A stretch of 64,000 bases of DNA from Bin55 sp963664665 (GCA_963664665.2 CAXXMH010000008.1:682001-746000), one strand, 5' to 3'; numbered from the stretch's first letter, positions 7,973 to 16,309 are shown. The notes: a model not told the origin generated them from the letters alone. Translations and numbers: made by a program.

Positions 7973-9139
7973 TTAGTACCCACTTGTCGTTGCGGACTTA
8001 ACGGTCTCCGTTAGATCGCGATCCACCGTGATCGCATACTCGCCGCCAGGACCGATAAACTGATGCACCATTAGATTTTGAATCTCGTGCTTCTCGCGAT
8101 CATTCAAGTCTTTGTAAACAGGCGAATCGAGTAATTTCTTGAATGTACGACTAGTGTCGTTCTTGGGAAATATGTACATTGGGGTCATCGCCTGAAGCAT
8201 CGCTGCGCGCTTTTTAGGGGTGCGGTTAACGCCTGCACGATGCCAAGTGCGGGAATCGTAAAGAATGATGCTGCCACCTGGCGCATCGACCACATCTGCT
8301 TCCGGACCGTTATATGGCAAACCGTGTTCGGCGCGATAACCTGGCTTTGCATGTGCCGTCGCGTCCCCCCATTCTTTAGGAGGTGGTCGATCGAGTGCGT
8401 GAGATCCGAGTTTGAAAGCGGTCGCGCCACCTTCACGTGTAAATGGCGAGACGCAGACATTGCGTTGAACGCCTAACACCGTTTTCCCGGACGGCGTTGG
8501 CACCAAGCCGCGTGCTGGGACGCCCCAGTGGTAAGGGAAGTCGGAGTGCCAGCCTTGTACATTTCGCTTGCCGTCATCCTGACCGAGTACGGCAAACCCT
8601 GGGACATGCGATAGCCGAATATCGTCTGTCTGCATGTATTGCCGAATGAGCCAGAGTGATAGCGGTTCAGCGGCCGTGCGCGCGACTGCTGCATTCTGAC
8701 AGATCGCTGGTTGAGTTCGATCTACTGTTAGGTGTGCGTAACGATCTGTCCCCGCCGTGCGTTCGAGCTCCTCTAGCGTTGCGTCATCAATGACCTGGGT
8801 CAGACATACCCATCCTTGCTTTCGAAATGTCGCAAGGTATTCCGAGGGAAGTTCGGCTGGTCCGTGTGCGAGGTGAAACGATCGCTCACTATCTTCGATG
8901 GTGATCGAAAAGGTGGATTCATCAACCTGATGGGACGGATTCAGACTGAACCCAGTCGTAACGTGCTTAAGACGAGCATTTCCCTCAAGGTCCCAAATTA
9001 CCGAATCGTCGATTTGGGATGTTGTGGAGAACCCAAATTCAGGTTCATAACTCAGGAACGAGCCATCCTCCTCGACTAAATATGAGTAGAAGTGCGCAGG
9101 AATCGTTACTTTATGGACGGTTTCACTGGATTCGGTCAT
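7973..9139 (-). CDS. Phytanoyl-CoA dioxygenase family protein
   Basis: A 388-residue Fe(II)/2-oxoglutarate oxygenase of the PhyH family. The iron ligands are visible: GWHSDFPYHWG (HxD) near 199-209, and the distal region SRTWHRAGVNRTPKKRAA with the second His and the Arg that would bind 2-oxoglutarate. The first 120 residues form a beta-rich N-terminal extension without a recognised family. It is the first gene of the PhyH-sulfatase-DyP set, and one reading is that all three act on the same sulfated or alkyl substrate. That link is inference from spacing only. Confidence 0.85.
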   Translation of the reverse strand: MTESSETVHKVTIPAHFYSYLVEEDGSFLSYEPEFGFSTTSQIDDSVIWDLEGNARLKHVTTGFSLNPSHQVDESTFSITIEDSERSFHLAHGPAELPSEYLATFRKQGWVCLTQVIDDATLEELERTAGTDRYAHLTVDRTQPAICQNAAVARTAAEPLSLWLIRQYMQTDDIRLSHVPGFAVLGQDDGKRNVQGWHSDFPYHWGVPARGLVPTPSGKTVLGVQRNVCVSPFTREGGATAFKLGSHALDRPPPKEWGDATAHAKPGYRAEHGLPYNGPEADVVDAPGGSIILYDSRTWHRAGVNRTPKKRAAMLQAMTPMYIFPKNDTSRTFKKLLDSPVYKDLNDREKHEIQNLMVHQFIGPGGEYAITVDRDLTETVKSATTSGY

Positions 9140-9775
9140 TTCTTGAAAGGTGTCAGAGCTCGAAGGGTGTGTAATGTAGAGGTTAGCACAGAGAGTTATT
9201 GCAATGAGCCTCGATAAAGCGATTGGTATACGAATTCATACTCCTCCTGATGAATTGAAGACAGGTATCAGATTATCGTTTCGCAGTAGTGATCGTGAAT
9301 GAGTCGTTGTCGTTCAAAACATCAGTATATTGTGCGACGCGCGTGTCGCGAGGGGGCGAGAAAATCGCTCACCGCTTTGTTATCTCTACGTTCCCTCAAT
9401 GCGAAATCGCGGAGCAACGGGAGTCTTCGTCGTCGTGGAGTTGTTCTAACGTATCCGGCTATCGACACTTGATGAAAAAGGTCCCAACACAGCGTTCTTT
9501 GAAAGACCCGTGAGGTATCAGAACGGGATAGGCTAGCAGTACAGTAACCGCACGTTCGAGTTATCTACCTATGGACCGGCTTTTCGCGCGTCCGTCTTAA
9601 GAGAGACGAAAAGAACCATCTGAGCAATAAACCGCCGGATTCACTACTTCAGAGTCGTAACCTAAATTCGTTAACACCTTTCTTCACGGATGATATACGG
9701 AATACTGTCTATCCATATAGGCTTAAATGTAAGCACAGAGTGAACTTCAAGTTTGCGCCTCATGGTTGTTCACAG
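9140..9775. other. Intergenic region, no supported gene
   Basis: This gap between the oxygenase start and the split winged-helix gene should hold the promoter of the leftward oxygenase operon. A 32-codon frame (ATG at 9204 to stop at 9301) and a 74-codon frame (9289-9513) exist but show no family features, and I do not call them. The composition becomes more AT-rich by eye towards the right, which fits the edge of an accessory segment. Confidence 0.5.
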
Positions 9776-10171
9776 TCATTGTTGGATCATCTGACGCACT
9801 GCATCCTCTCCAGCGTTTGTAACCTTATACGTCTTACGTGCTTGCTTGCTTTTGCCGGATTTCTTCAATTGGATTACAAGAGACGGGCTTTGAGCCTTTA
9901 GCTTGTTAATAGCGTCTGTTACGTTTGAGACGCCGTGTCCAAGATCTTTAAGCCCCTTATTCACTTCATACCCACGAAAACTGTCTGAACCATTTCGTGT
10001 TTGTAACCAGTACGCCGCAACCAAGACGCGATCCTTATTCGTATCAGGATTGGTTACATCAAACAATTCGGCAAGATTCTCGTATTCGTATGATGTGGCT
10101 GAACTATCGTCGCTACTTTCTTCATCGTGAATAAACTCTCCTCCATGGGGCGAAGATTCCCGATGAGGTGA

Positions 10172-10180
10172 GTTTTCTAT
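10172..10180. repeat. Target site duplication, left copy
   Basis: The 9-bp sequence GTTTTCTAT directly precedes the left inverted repeat and is repeated exactly at 12012-12020 after the right one. Removing the element and one copy restores the reading frame of the interrupted gene, which confirms the boundaries. Confidence 0.95.
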
Positions 10181-10204
10181 GGGTGTACGACAAATCCTGC
10201 AGAT
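10181..10204 (+). repeat. Left terminal inverted repeat of ISKra4-like element
   Basis: The outer 13 bases GGGTGTACGACAA and the inner CTGCAGAT match the reverse complement of 11988-12011, with a short mismatch (ATC versus TTT) between them. PstI-like CTGCAG is in both ends. Confidence 0.92.
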
Positions 10205-10435
10205 TATAACTGGACAAAGAATCATATATACGAGGGGTTGGGGGCGAATTTGCACCCGTATGGGGTCACTGGCGAACCTAAATGGGTGGTCAGTTTAAAT
10301 CGCTCCCTGAGAGTAAGAATACTTCACGCATTGACGCGAGCTTGCGTGCCGCGGAGGGTCGCTCGCCAAGCATAATTAAAGCGATGTTTTGACGGGCACG
10401 GATGGCCCGTTGGCGGCAAGCACGGAGGCTCAACG

Positions 10436-10813
10436 ATGCTATTGACGATGTCGATTGTCGACGATTTCAAGCGCCGGTTTTCGGCGCGTCGCGCTACCCA
10501 AGCAACGGCGTTGGCGACGTTGCAGCGGGAAGTTGACGCGCTCAAGGCTGAAAATGCACGCTTACGGGGGCGGATGGGTCCCCTCGTGGCGCTGCTTGAC
10601 GAGACCGAACCGGCGTTGGCGCAGGCGGCGTCGGCGGCGTTTGCCGCCCAGTTGCGAGTGGCGAACGAGGGTCTGCAAGCGGATTTGAACGACGCGTTGG
10701 ATTTCGATGCGCAGGAAACGCGCACGTTGGCGACGGCGCATGCGACGGCGCGAACCATCCTTGAACACACGCTGAACTTGGCTGAGGCTCAAAAAAAAAC
10801 TACCGTGAAATGA
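10436..10813 (+). CDS. ISKra4-like element orfA (coiled-coil protein)
   Basis: A 125-residue, Ala/Arg/Glu-rich protein predicted to be largely helical, with heptad-like spacing around TLQREVDALKAENARLRGRM, typical of a dimerising coiled coil. GGAGG at about 10424-10428 precedes the ATG at a good distance. The end of the frame contains nine A residues (10791-10799) and the stop overlaps the orfB ATG as ATGA. Either coupled translation or a -1 frameshift at the A run could link it to orfB. In related elements this part is fused to, or helps, the transposase; the role here is inferred. Confidence 0.8.
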   Translation: MLLTMSIVDDFKRRFSARRATQATALATLQREVDALKAENARLRGRMGPLVALLDETEPALAQAASAAFAAQLRVANEGLQADLNDALDFDAQETRTLATAHATARTILEHTLNLAEAQKKTTVK

Positions 10814-11967
10814 CCTGTCAGGTCTGCGGGGAAGGTGCCAAATACGAACGCGTCAGCGCGAATCAGGTGCTGTCGCGGCTCGGTCAATTGCGGGTCGAAC
10901 ATGCGGTCTATCAGTGCCAAGCCGAGGTGTGCAAGGTGCGCACAAAACCGCGTCGCGCGGAGTTGTCGCTCCCAACCGCAAGCTTGACGCAGGGCGCGGA
11001 ACACGCCATCGGCATGGTGGCTGCGAACGTGTCGTTTACGCAAGCGGCGCACCTGCTGCATGACTTGACGGCGATCCCCGTCAACGCGAAACGGGTGGAA
11101 CGGGTGGCCAAGTGTCTGGGCGCCAAGTTGCACGCCGACGAACAACGTCAGGTGATGCGGGCAGCGCCGTTTGTCGAGGCCCCAAGCGACTGCGGGGCGA
11201 TTGACGGCACGGGGATTCCGATGCGGCCCGAGGCGACGGCTGACCGGGTCGGCAAGGGTGCGGACGGGGTCGCCAAGACCCGCGAAGTCAAGGTCGTGGC
11301 CTTTTGGCGCACGGACGACGACCAGGTCAAGCCGCACTACGATGCCGCGATCGAATCGGCGGCGACGAGCGCGGGTGAATCGCCCTTTGATCAACGCTTG
11401 GCGCGACAGGGTGAACGCACCGGTTTCACGACCGCAAGCCAGCAAACGATGTTGAGCGATGGCGCGGTCTGGATCGAGCAGTTGGTCAGCCGCCAGTTCC
11501 CGAAGGCGTGCAAGATCTTGGATTTCTACCACGTGTCGTCACATATCTACCAAGCGTGCGAGGCGCATTACGGGTCCGACGTGAAGCGTGCCCAGGCAAA
11601 GCATCAGGAGCTGAAAGGCAAACTGCGCGCGGGCAACTCGCAGGCAGTCATCAACGCGTTGCGCCAATTCGGGGCGCCGGATGAAGTGGCGTATCTGATG
11701 AAGAATCAAGCCCGCATGGATTATCCGCGTTATCGCGAGCGCGGTCTTCCGATCAGCTCGGCGCGCATCGAAAACGCGTGCAAGAACGTGATCGGTACGC
11801 GTTTCAAGCAAGGCGGCATGCGCTGGTCGCTGGCCGGCGCCACCAAGATGTTGGCGCTTCGATGTCGGTACATGAACCACGAACTGGACGCTTGGTACGA
11901 ACGTCAGCGCGACGCACATCGAGTCCAGGCGACACCTTCGAAAACCAACGGCTACGCGTGGGCTTGA
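10810..11967 (+). CDS. ISKra4-family-like transposase (orfB)
   Basis: A 385-residue DDE-type transposase. An N-terminal zinc-ribbon-like start (CQVCGEG, later a second Cys) is followed by the catalytic core. The first Asp is in AIDGTGIPM (residue about 130), the second in CKILDFYHVSSHIY (about 240), and the Glu in SSARIENACKNVIGTRFKQ (about 320). The C-terminus KQGGMRWSLAGATKMLALR is also typical of this group. It catalyses cut or copy of the element's ends. The frame is intact, so the element may still move. Family assignment is from motif memory and should be checked in ISfinder. Confidence 0.88.
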   Translation: MTCQVCGEGAKYERVSANQVLSRLGQLRVEHAVYQCQAEVCKVRTKPRRAELSLPTASLTQGAEHAIGMVAANVSFTQAAHLLHDLTAIPVNAKRVERVAKCLGAKLHADEQRQVMRAAPFVEAPSDCGAIDGTGIPMRPEATADRVGKGADGVAKTREVKVVAFWRTDDDQVKPHYDAAIESAATSAGESPFDQRLARQGERTGFTTASQQTMLSDGAVWIEQLVSRQFPKACKILDFYHVSSHIYQACEAHYGSDVKRAQAKHQELKGKLRAGNSQAVINALRQFGAPDEVAYLMKNQARMDYPRYRERGLPISSARIENACKNVIGTRFKQGGMRWSLAGATKMLALRCRYMNHELDAWYERQRDAHRVQATPSKTNGYAWA

Positions 11968-11987
11968 AAACCCTTATGGGACAAGGG

Positions 11988-12011
11988 ATCTGCAGAAATT
12001 GTCGTACACCC
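11988..12011 (-). repeat. Right terminal inverted repeat of ISKra4-like element
   Basis: Reverse complement reads GGGTGTACGACAA then TTTCTGCAGAT, matching the left end over 24 bases with only a few differences. It lies just after the orfB stop. Confidence 0.92.
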
Positions 12012-12020
12012 GTTTTCTAT
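12012..12020. repeat. Target site duplication, right copy
   Basis: Second exact copy of GTTTTCTAT, immediately outside the right inverted repeat of the ISKra4-like element. Confidence 0.95.
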
Positions 12021-12152
12021 CGACTTCCCTAGTCGATTCATAAGGTACGTTAGAACACGCTGGCGAGAAGCCTCGTTTAGCGGGCTTAGGATTCCCATCA
12101 CCTTATTGATCGCATTGAGTTCTGAGTCAAGTTCTTGACTATCTGTTTGCAT

Positions 12153-12756
12153 CAGTTTTCCTCGTTTGAGAAATCCACGGTAGTCGGACTTTATATGGGG
12201 ACGAATCTTAGAGTTTCAACCGAATTCGCGTATGTTCGCGGTTGGATGCTTAGTGGTCCTCTCAATTACACGGGATTGGCAGTTTTCTGGATGCGGAGGG
12301 CAGGCTAGAGCGCACAAGTGCATCATTAGGAAATGGGGTCAACAGACCAAGTACGCCTACGCACACGAATTCACTTCGCGTCGCAGGTTGTAGACGCGTC
12401 AGGCCGGCGTATTTGGTAATTAATCCTTTCGTACGTTACTCAGCGTTGGCGATTGTTTACTGCATAGATGGGTTTTGTGTCACTTTCGATGACGGCGTCG
12501 GTCGTCATCCGTGCTTGCACCTTGATCAAAACAGGTAACCCGTCGCGGGGTGTTCATACCTAGACTGTTCTAGCCATAGGTCTTGCCCCCTCGCATCTTG
12601 ACTGTCAAAATAGGGAGGTTGAGCAAATGCTGCGTCTCCCATTTCCCACTGGACTCAGTGTACCAAGGTAGAGTTCCGGGGCTGTCTCGAGCATCACGAC
12701 TTGACGTTCAGCGTTCAATAAATTCGAAGGTACACGACCGACTCGTCCAGGAGATT
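12153..12756. other. Intergenic region, no supported gene
   Basis: This stretch lies upstream of the split gene (minus strand) and of the small frame at 12757 (plus strand). It should carry the promoter of the split gene. I see no conserved protein, RNA gene or repeat in it; one frame runs in from 12583 but its first 58 codons look unselected. Confidence 0.4.
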
Positions 12757-12915
12757 ATGTCACGACGAAAGCAGGAAAAATGTATCAGACTCAATTTCGA
12801 AGACGGTAAGGGACCCAACGATCACGTTCTACAGAAACTCCTAGACCAATTACAACTCACTTTGGCGGAAGTTCTTGAATCGCAAGGAGTTGAATCGACT
12901 GACATTGATCGATGA
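12757..12915 (+). CDS. Possible small protein, 52 residues
   Basis: A short frame beginning at an ATG three bases after AGGAG (12749-12753), an unusually tight spacing. It starts MSRRKQEK and ends in a predicted amphipathic helix (VLQKLLDQLQLTLAEVLESQ). A longer frame opens at 12583, but the extra 58 codons lack any sign of a real protein. No family is recognised. It precedes the winged-helix and HEPN genes on the same strand but is separated from them by 235 bases including a promoter, so it is not obviously in their operon. It could be a chance frame. Confidence 0.3.
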   Translation: MSRRKQEKCIRLNFEDGKGPNDHVLQKLLDQLQLTLAEVLESQGVESTDIDR

Positions 12916-13103
12916 CGAGTAGAGTACGGAATGGAGTGTCCTCAACCTCTGTTTCTAAGCACGTACTAGAAATGTGCTCAGTTCGACCTGAAATACGCGT
13001 ACACAAGACACTTATTTAATATCGGCTCTATGTCTACGAAGGGTAATCGTGCAGGAGAGTCGCATCAATTACATGACGTTGGCATCTACAGCGCAACGCC
13101 TTT

Positions 13104-13112
13104 TGTTATAAT
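13104..13112 (+). promoter_or_regulatory. Extended -10 promoter for the winged-helix/HEPN pair
   Basis: TGTTATAAT is a perfect extended -10 element (TG, one base, TATAAT), 38 bases before the TTG start at 13151. A -35 at ideal spacing is not clear, as is common with extended -10 promoters. Transcription would begin near 13119. Confidence 0.6.
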
Positions 13113-13150
13113 GTAACGCATTCAAAACCACCGTTTCGAAGGACATTGAC

Positions 13151-13669
13151 TTGAGCAACTTGGAATCAAGTAAAGTACATTTACGTATTAAAGTAAACTC
13201 GATGGAAATCGAATACGAAGGAAATCCCGAATTTATCGGTGACTACGTAAAGGAATTTGTTGATCAGGTTTTGGATACTCAGACTGCGCACATCGCATTA
13301 CGTGAAGAGACGACGCAAGTACCCAATGACCAGGTGTTCCCGTCCGCAAATATACAAAATATTGACTTATCTACCTCGTCGTTTGCGGCGACGCTGTCTG
13401 TCAAATCTGGACCAGATTTGATAATCGCTGCAGCGGCAAAGTTACGATTTACAGACGGGAAAAGTACCTTTAATCGAAAAGAAATTATTGAAGAGATGCG
13501 AAACGCATCGGGTTTTTTTAAACAGACTTATGTGAATAACCTCACAAAATCGCTTGATAGACTTTTGAGATTAGATCGGCTCCGTGAGACGAGCTCAAAC
13601 ACATACTCCCTTTCATCGGGCGAAGAATCCCAGCTGAAGGAGATATTAAAGAAATCGAGAGAGAACTGA
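13151..13669 (+). CDS. Two-part protein with C-terminal winged helix
   Basis: A 172-residue protein of unknown function. Residues 8-30 form a short beta segment (VHLRIKVNSMEIEYEGNPEF), a prefix found before diverse domains in uncharacterised bacterial proteins. A polar linker runs from about 50 to 80. Residues 86-155 look like a winged helix: a helix IIAAAAKLRF, a helix RKEIIEEMRN, a recognition-type helix YVNNLTKSLDRLLRLDRL and a wing ending in NTYSLS. The domain matches the layout of the C-terminal half of the IS-split gene. The start is TTG, with AAGGA (13139-13143) seven bases before it. It is followed 81 bases later by the HEPN gene. I suggest a regulator, adaptor or antitoxin role; this is inference. 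Confidence 0.75.
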   Translation: MSNLESSKVHLRIKVNSMEIEYEGNPEFIGDYVKEFVDQVLDTQTAHIALREETTQVPNDQVFPSANIQNIDLSTSSFAATLSVKSGPDLIIAAAAKLRFTDGKSTFNRKEIIEEMRNASGFFKQTYVNNLTKSLDRLLRLDRLRETSSNTYSLSSGEESQLKEILKKSREN

Positions 13670-13750
13670 TCAATATGTACCTTTGCCAGGATTTATGATT
13701 CAACAAAAGAAATTAAAAGCACATTTGTTTTAATCTTATAGGATCGTTAC

Positions 13751-14482
13751 GTGCTATCGGAAGAAGAACTGAAAATCTGGTTACACACGGAAGGTGTCTC
13801 AAGACCTGATAAGTTACTCTTGATATTGGCAACTTACGATAAGCCTTGCTCTATCAATCAAATCCGGGAGAAATCGCGAACTGCTGGACTAAAAATCCCA
13901 AATTCTTGGAACCCGTCAAAGATTCTTTTACGTACTAACGGATTAGCTATTCGTACCCACGAGGGGTGGGAGATAACGGAGAAGGGACGTAATCAACTAC
14001 GGGAGATAGGAGCTTTACGCCTGAACCCCGTTGTTTCAGAAATCGCGAGAGACCTGCGTATACACCTATCCCGAATAGCAAATAAAGATACGCGGAATTT
14101 CGTTGAAGAAGCAATTAAGTGTTATGAGTCTGGTTTGTTTCGATCAGCGGTAGTGATGTCTTGGCTAGCGGCGGTAGCAGTATTACACGAGCTTACGATT
14201 TCGAGTCATTTAAGTGACGTTAACTTTGCACTCAAGCAAAGGAGCTCTAAGGTTAAAAAAATACAGACTATTAAGGATCTCGAACGAATGCGGGAAGCCG
14301 AATTTTTAGATCTACTCGTATCTGCATCTGTAATTGGTAAAAACGTGAAAACAGATTTGAAGGCGTGTTTGGATCGTAGAAACGGATGCGGTCATCCGAA
14401 CGAGTATAAAATCGGAGAGAACATCGTTACGTCTCACATCGAAACACTGTTGCTAAATGTTTTTGCACCTTACGCATCATAA
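13751..14482 (+). CDS. Winged-helix plus HEPN domain protein, putative RNase toxin
   Basis: A 243-residue protein with two parts. Residues 18-85 resemble a winged helix (KLLLILATYDKP, SINQIREKSRTAGL, a wing and WEITEKGRNQL). Residues about 92-243 look like a HEPN helical domain. In that part, a helix GLFRSAVVMSWLAAVAVL (128-145) is of the kind seen in HEPN folds. The motif R210-N-G-C-G-H215 fits the R-x4-6-H active-site signature with a polar residue after Arg. HEPN proteins with this motif are commonly metal-independent RNases in toxin-antitoxin, abortive-infection and CRISPR systems. The start is GTG with TAGGAT about nine bases upstream. Alternatively it could be a non-catalytic DUF4145-like member; enzymatic activity is not shown by sequence alone. 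Confidence 0.72.
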   Translation: MLSEEELKIWLHTEGVSRPDKLLLILATYDKPCSINQIREKSRTAGLKIPNSWNPSKILLRTNGLAIRTHEGWEITEKGRNQLREIGALRLNPVVSEIARDLRIHLSRIANKDTRNFVEEAIKCYESGLFRSAVVMSWLAAVAVLHELTISSHLSDVNFALKQRSSKVKKIQTIKDLERMREAEFLDLLVSASVIGKNVKTDLKACLDRRNGCGHPNEYKIGENIVTSHIETLLLNVFAPYAS

Positions 14483-15136
14483 TAACATTCAATGTCTTGA
14501 AGTCAATTTCGAGTTTTTGAAATTGAGTGGGCGTCACGTAAATATGGAAAGTCTTATGAGAAGTTCGAATCAGTCAACGTGTGAATACTCTCCTAATTAG
14601 ACTCACGGGATTATTGGTGAAACTTGGATCTGGGAAATCACAGCGATTCGAAGTATAAAGACAACAATTTCCATACCGGAAAAAGACACTTTATTGTGAT
14701 ATATCGGCTACGATGTGAATGTTCTACAACAATTTAAGAGCGATGAGTATCAGTAAGGACGAAGGGACTTTCGTGTAGGATGCGCTTCTGTTTGTCTCCG
14801 GGTGGAAAGTGTTATTCCCAGTACGGTTCGTTCGTAATAGCGATGGGATGAGACGATCAGAACGGGTTTTACTCGATGTTGCATGTCGTAAATTCAGCAA
14901 CTAGTAAAGTGAGAATATCATATTTAGTGTTGTACTTTGCAGTTAGGTCCAGATATTACGGACTTTGTCGCGGGTTTTACTAGCCAATACTTCATTGGAA
15001 TTCGGTAGTGTGGTACTATTTGGAAGGATTTCATAGAGTACCGTGCGAACAATCCGCGTTTTTAACCTAATTTGTCGAATCGATCGTTTTTCGTTCAATA
15101 CAAAATCATGTATTTCGTTCCCATAAGAGTGCACTG
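14483..15136. other. Intergenic AT-rich region, no supported gene
   Basis: About 650 bases between the HEPN gene and the acyl-CoA dehydrogenase. A 66-codon minus-strand frame (14943-15143) overlaps the start of the dehydrogenase and shows no family traits, so it is not called. I see no tRNA or clear terminator. It may be the right end of the accessory segment. Confidence 0.45.
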
Positions 15137-16309
15137 ATGTCAATAGAGAAATTTCAGATTGAAGTCAGGGATTGGTTACAAGAAAACTGCCCTAAGCGTA
15201 TGCGTACTTCCGGGAGCTATACGGCAGGCGGTCGGAAAGCAACGTATCCTAATCCAGATACGAAGATTTGGCTTGAACGGATGGCGTCCCGAGGTTGGAC
15301 CGCACCTACGTGGCCTACGGAATATAGCGGAGGAGGGCTCTCTCCAGACGAACTTCGCGTACTAGAAGACGAGATGAGGCGGATTAATGCGCCCGCGCCG
15401 CTAGGTGGTCATGGTCTGACGATGATCGGACCTGCAATCTTGGAGTTTGGTACGCCAGATCAGTGTATGGAACACTTACCTCCCATTGTTCGTGGTGAGA
15501 TTCGATGGTGTCAGGGATATAGCGAACCTGGTGCGGGTTCCGATCTGGCGAGTCTGCAGTGTCGAGCAGATGAAGACGGTGACGATTACATTATTAATGG
15601 ATCCAAAATCTGGACCTCGGGTGCAAACGAAGCGGATTGGATTTTCTGTTTAGTTCGAACTGACTTCAATGTGTCGAAACACCAAGGCATCTCTTTCGTC
15701 GTGTTAGACATGGAATCTCCTGGCGTGACGGTATCGCCAATCGAGTTGATCAGTGGGTCATCGGAGTTCTGTCAAACGTTTTTCGACAACGTACGTGTGC
15801 CGAAGCGTCAACGTATTGGAAATCCAGGGGAAGGCTGGACGGTTGGCAAGAGATTACTTCAGTATGAGAGAAGCTCGATCGGAGGTCGAGGCGGACCGCG
15901 CCAAAAGACGAGAACGATTGATGAAATCGCGAAGGACTATTGCGGCGCGAGCAACGGCAAGATCGCACGTGCGGATATTCGGGATCGCATCATGCATCAG
16001 AACGTCGACGATGCTGCATACCAATTGACGATTCGACGTTCGTTTGAGGAAGCTGCCAGCAACGCGGCGCCGAGCTATTTATCTTCGTTTTTCAAGTACT
16101 ATGGGACGGAGCAAAACATGCGTCGACAAGACTTGATGATGGATATTCTGGGTTCCCAAGGATTAGGTTGGGAAGGCAACGGATTCTCAGGCTTCGAACG
16201 AGGATCTACCCGTGGATGGTTGCGTTCGAAGGCGAATTCAATTGAAGGCGGGACGTCGGAAGTCCAACTCAATATCATCGCGAAGCGCGTGCTAGGGTTG
16301 CCTGATTAA
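15137..16309 (+). CDS. Acyl-CoA dehydrogenase family protein
   Basis: A 390-residue flavoprotein that introduces an alpha-beta double bond into an acyl-CoA. Typical blocks are WPTEYSGGGLSPDE, the FAD/substrate segment WCQGYSEPGAGSDLASLQ, GSKIWTSGANEADWIFCLVRT, and the C-terminal EGGTSEVQLNIIAKRVLGLP. The middle helical part is normal in size. The substrate is unknown; the N-terminal and FAD motifs resemble members acting on branched or steroid side-chain acyl-CoAs, but that is weak. It stands alone, convergent with the MFS gene. Confidence 0.93.
   Translation: MSIEKFQIEVRDWLQENCPKRMRTSGSYTAGGRKATYPNPDTKIWLERMASRGWTAPTWPTEYSGGGLSPDELRVLEDEMRRINAPAPLGGHGLTMIGPAILEFGTPDQCMEHLPPIVRGEIRWCQGYSEPGAGSDLASLQCRADEDGDDYIINGSKIWTSGANEADWIFCLVRTDFNVSKHQGISFVVLDMESPGVTVSPIELISGSSEFCQTFFDNVRVPKRQRIGNPGEGWTVGKRLLQYERSSIGGRGGPRQKTRTIDEIAKDYCGASNGKIARADIRDRIMHQNVDDAAYQLTIRRSFEEAASNAAPSYLSSFFKYYGTEQNMRRQDLMMDILGSQGLGWEGNGFSGFERGSTRGWLRSKANSIEGGTSEVQLNIIAKRVLGLPD

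Larger units (their letters stand above)
10181..12011 (+). mobile_element. Complete ISKra4-family-like insertion sequence, 1831 bp
   Basis: A complete insertion sequence is bounded by imperfect 24-bp terminal inverted repeats and a 9-bp direct target duplication. Both ends begin GGGTGTACGACAA (left on plus, right on minus) and share CTGCAGAT further in. It carries orfA (10436-10813) and orfB (10810-11967) on the plus strand. The transposase has the ISKra4-type blocks DGTGIPM and KTREVKVVAFWR. A hairpin (ACGGGC ... GCCCGT) lies at about 10391-10410 before orfA. Intact ends, intact open frames and an exact duplication suggest recent insertion. Confidence 0.93.
9776..12152 (-). pseudogene. Winged-helix protein gene split by an insertion sequence
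   Basis: Two pieces of one gene on the minus strand flank the ISKra4-like element. The 5' piece runs from an ATG at 12152 to 12012 (47 codons). The 3' piece runs from 10171 to 9776 (131 codons plus stop). Deleting the element and one copy of the 9-bp duplication joins them in frame through Ser-Ile-Glu-Asn to Ser-Pro-His, giving a 178-residue protein. Its N-terminus is helical (NEASRQRVLTYLMNRL), a prefix seen in many uncharacterised bacterial proteins. Residues about 48-80 are acidic and low complexity. The C-terminal half is a winged-helix-like domain starting DRVLVAAYWLQ and ending in YKVTNAGEDAV. The same layout occurs in the gene at 13151. In the present state the 5' piece would end inside the element, and the 3' piece has only a chance start inside it (10255). 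Function unknown; probably inactive. Confidence 0.88.

Noticed and set aside
9204..9301. 32-codon frame MSLDKAIGIR... upstream of the oxygenase operon
   Set aside because: Has a weak GAGAG before it but no homology I can recognise; could be chance.
9289..9513. 74-codon plus-strand frame
   Set aside because: Mixed composition without domain features; likely chance in an intergenic region.
10181..10255. N-terminal 25 residues of the frame 9776-10255 as a signal or Cys motif (CPVIICRIC)
   Set aside because: These bases belong to the insertion sequence end, so this N-terminus is an artefact of the insertion.
10261..10435. CRISPR-like or riboswitch signal before the ISKra4-like orfA
   Set aside because: Only one hairpin is present, without repeat spacing; it is the element's own leader.
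10789..11532. 247-codon minus-strand frame inside the ISKra4-like element
   Set aside because: Antisense shadow of the transposase, rich in Arg/His/Leu.
14943..15143. 66-codon minus-strand frame
   Set aside because: Overlaps the start of the acyl-CoA dehydrogenase gene and shows no family features.
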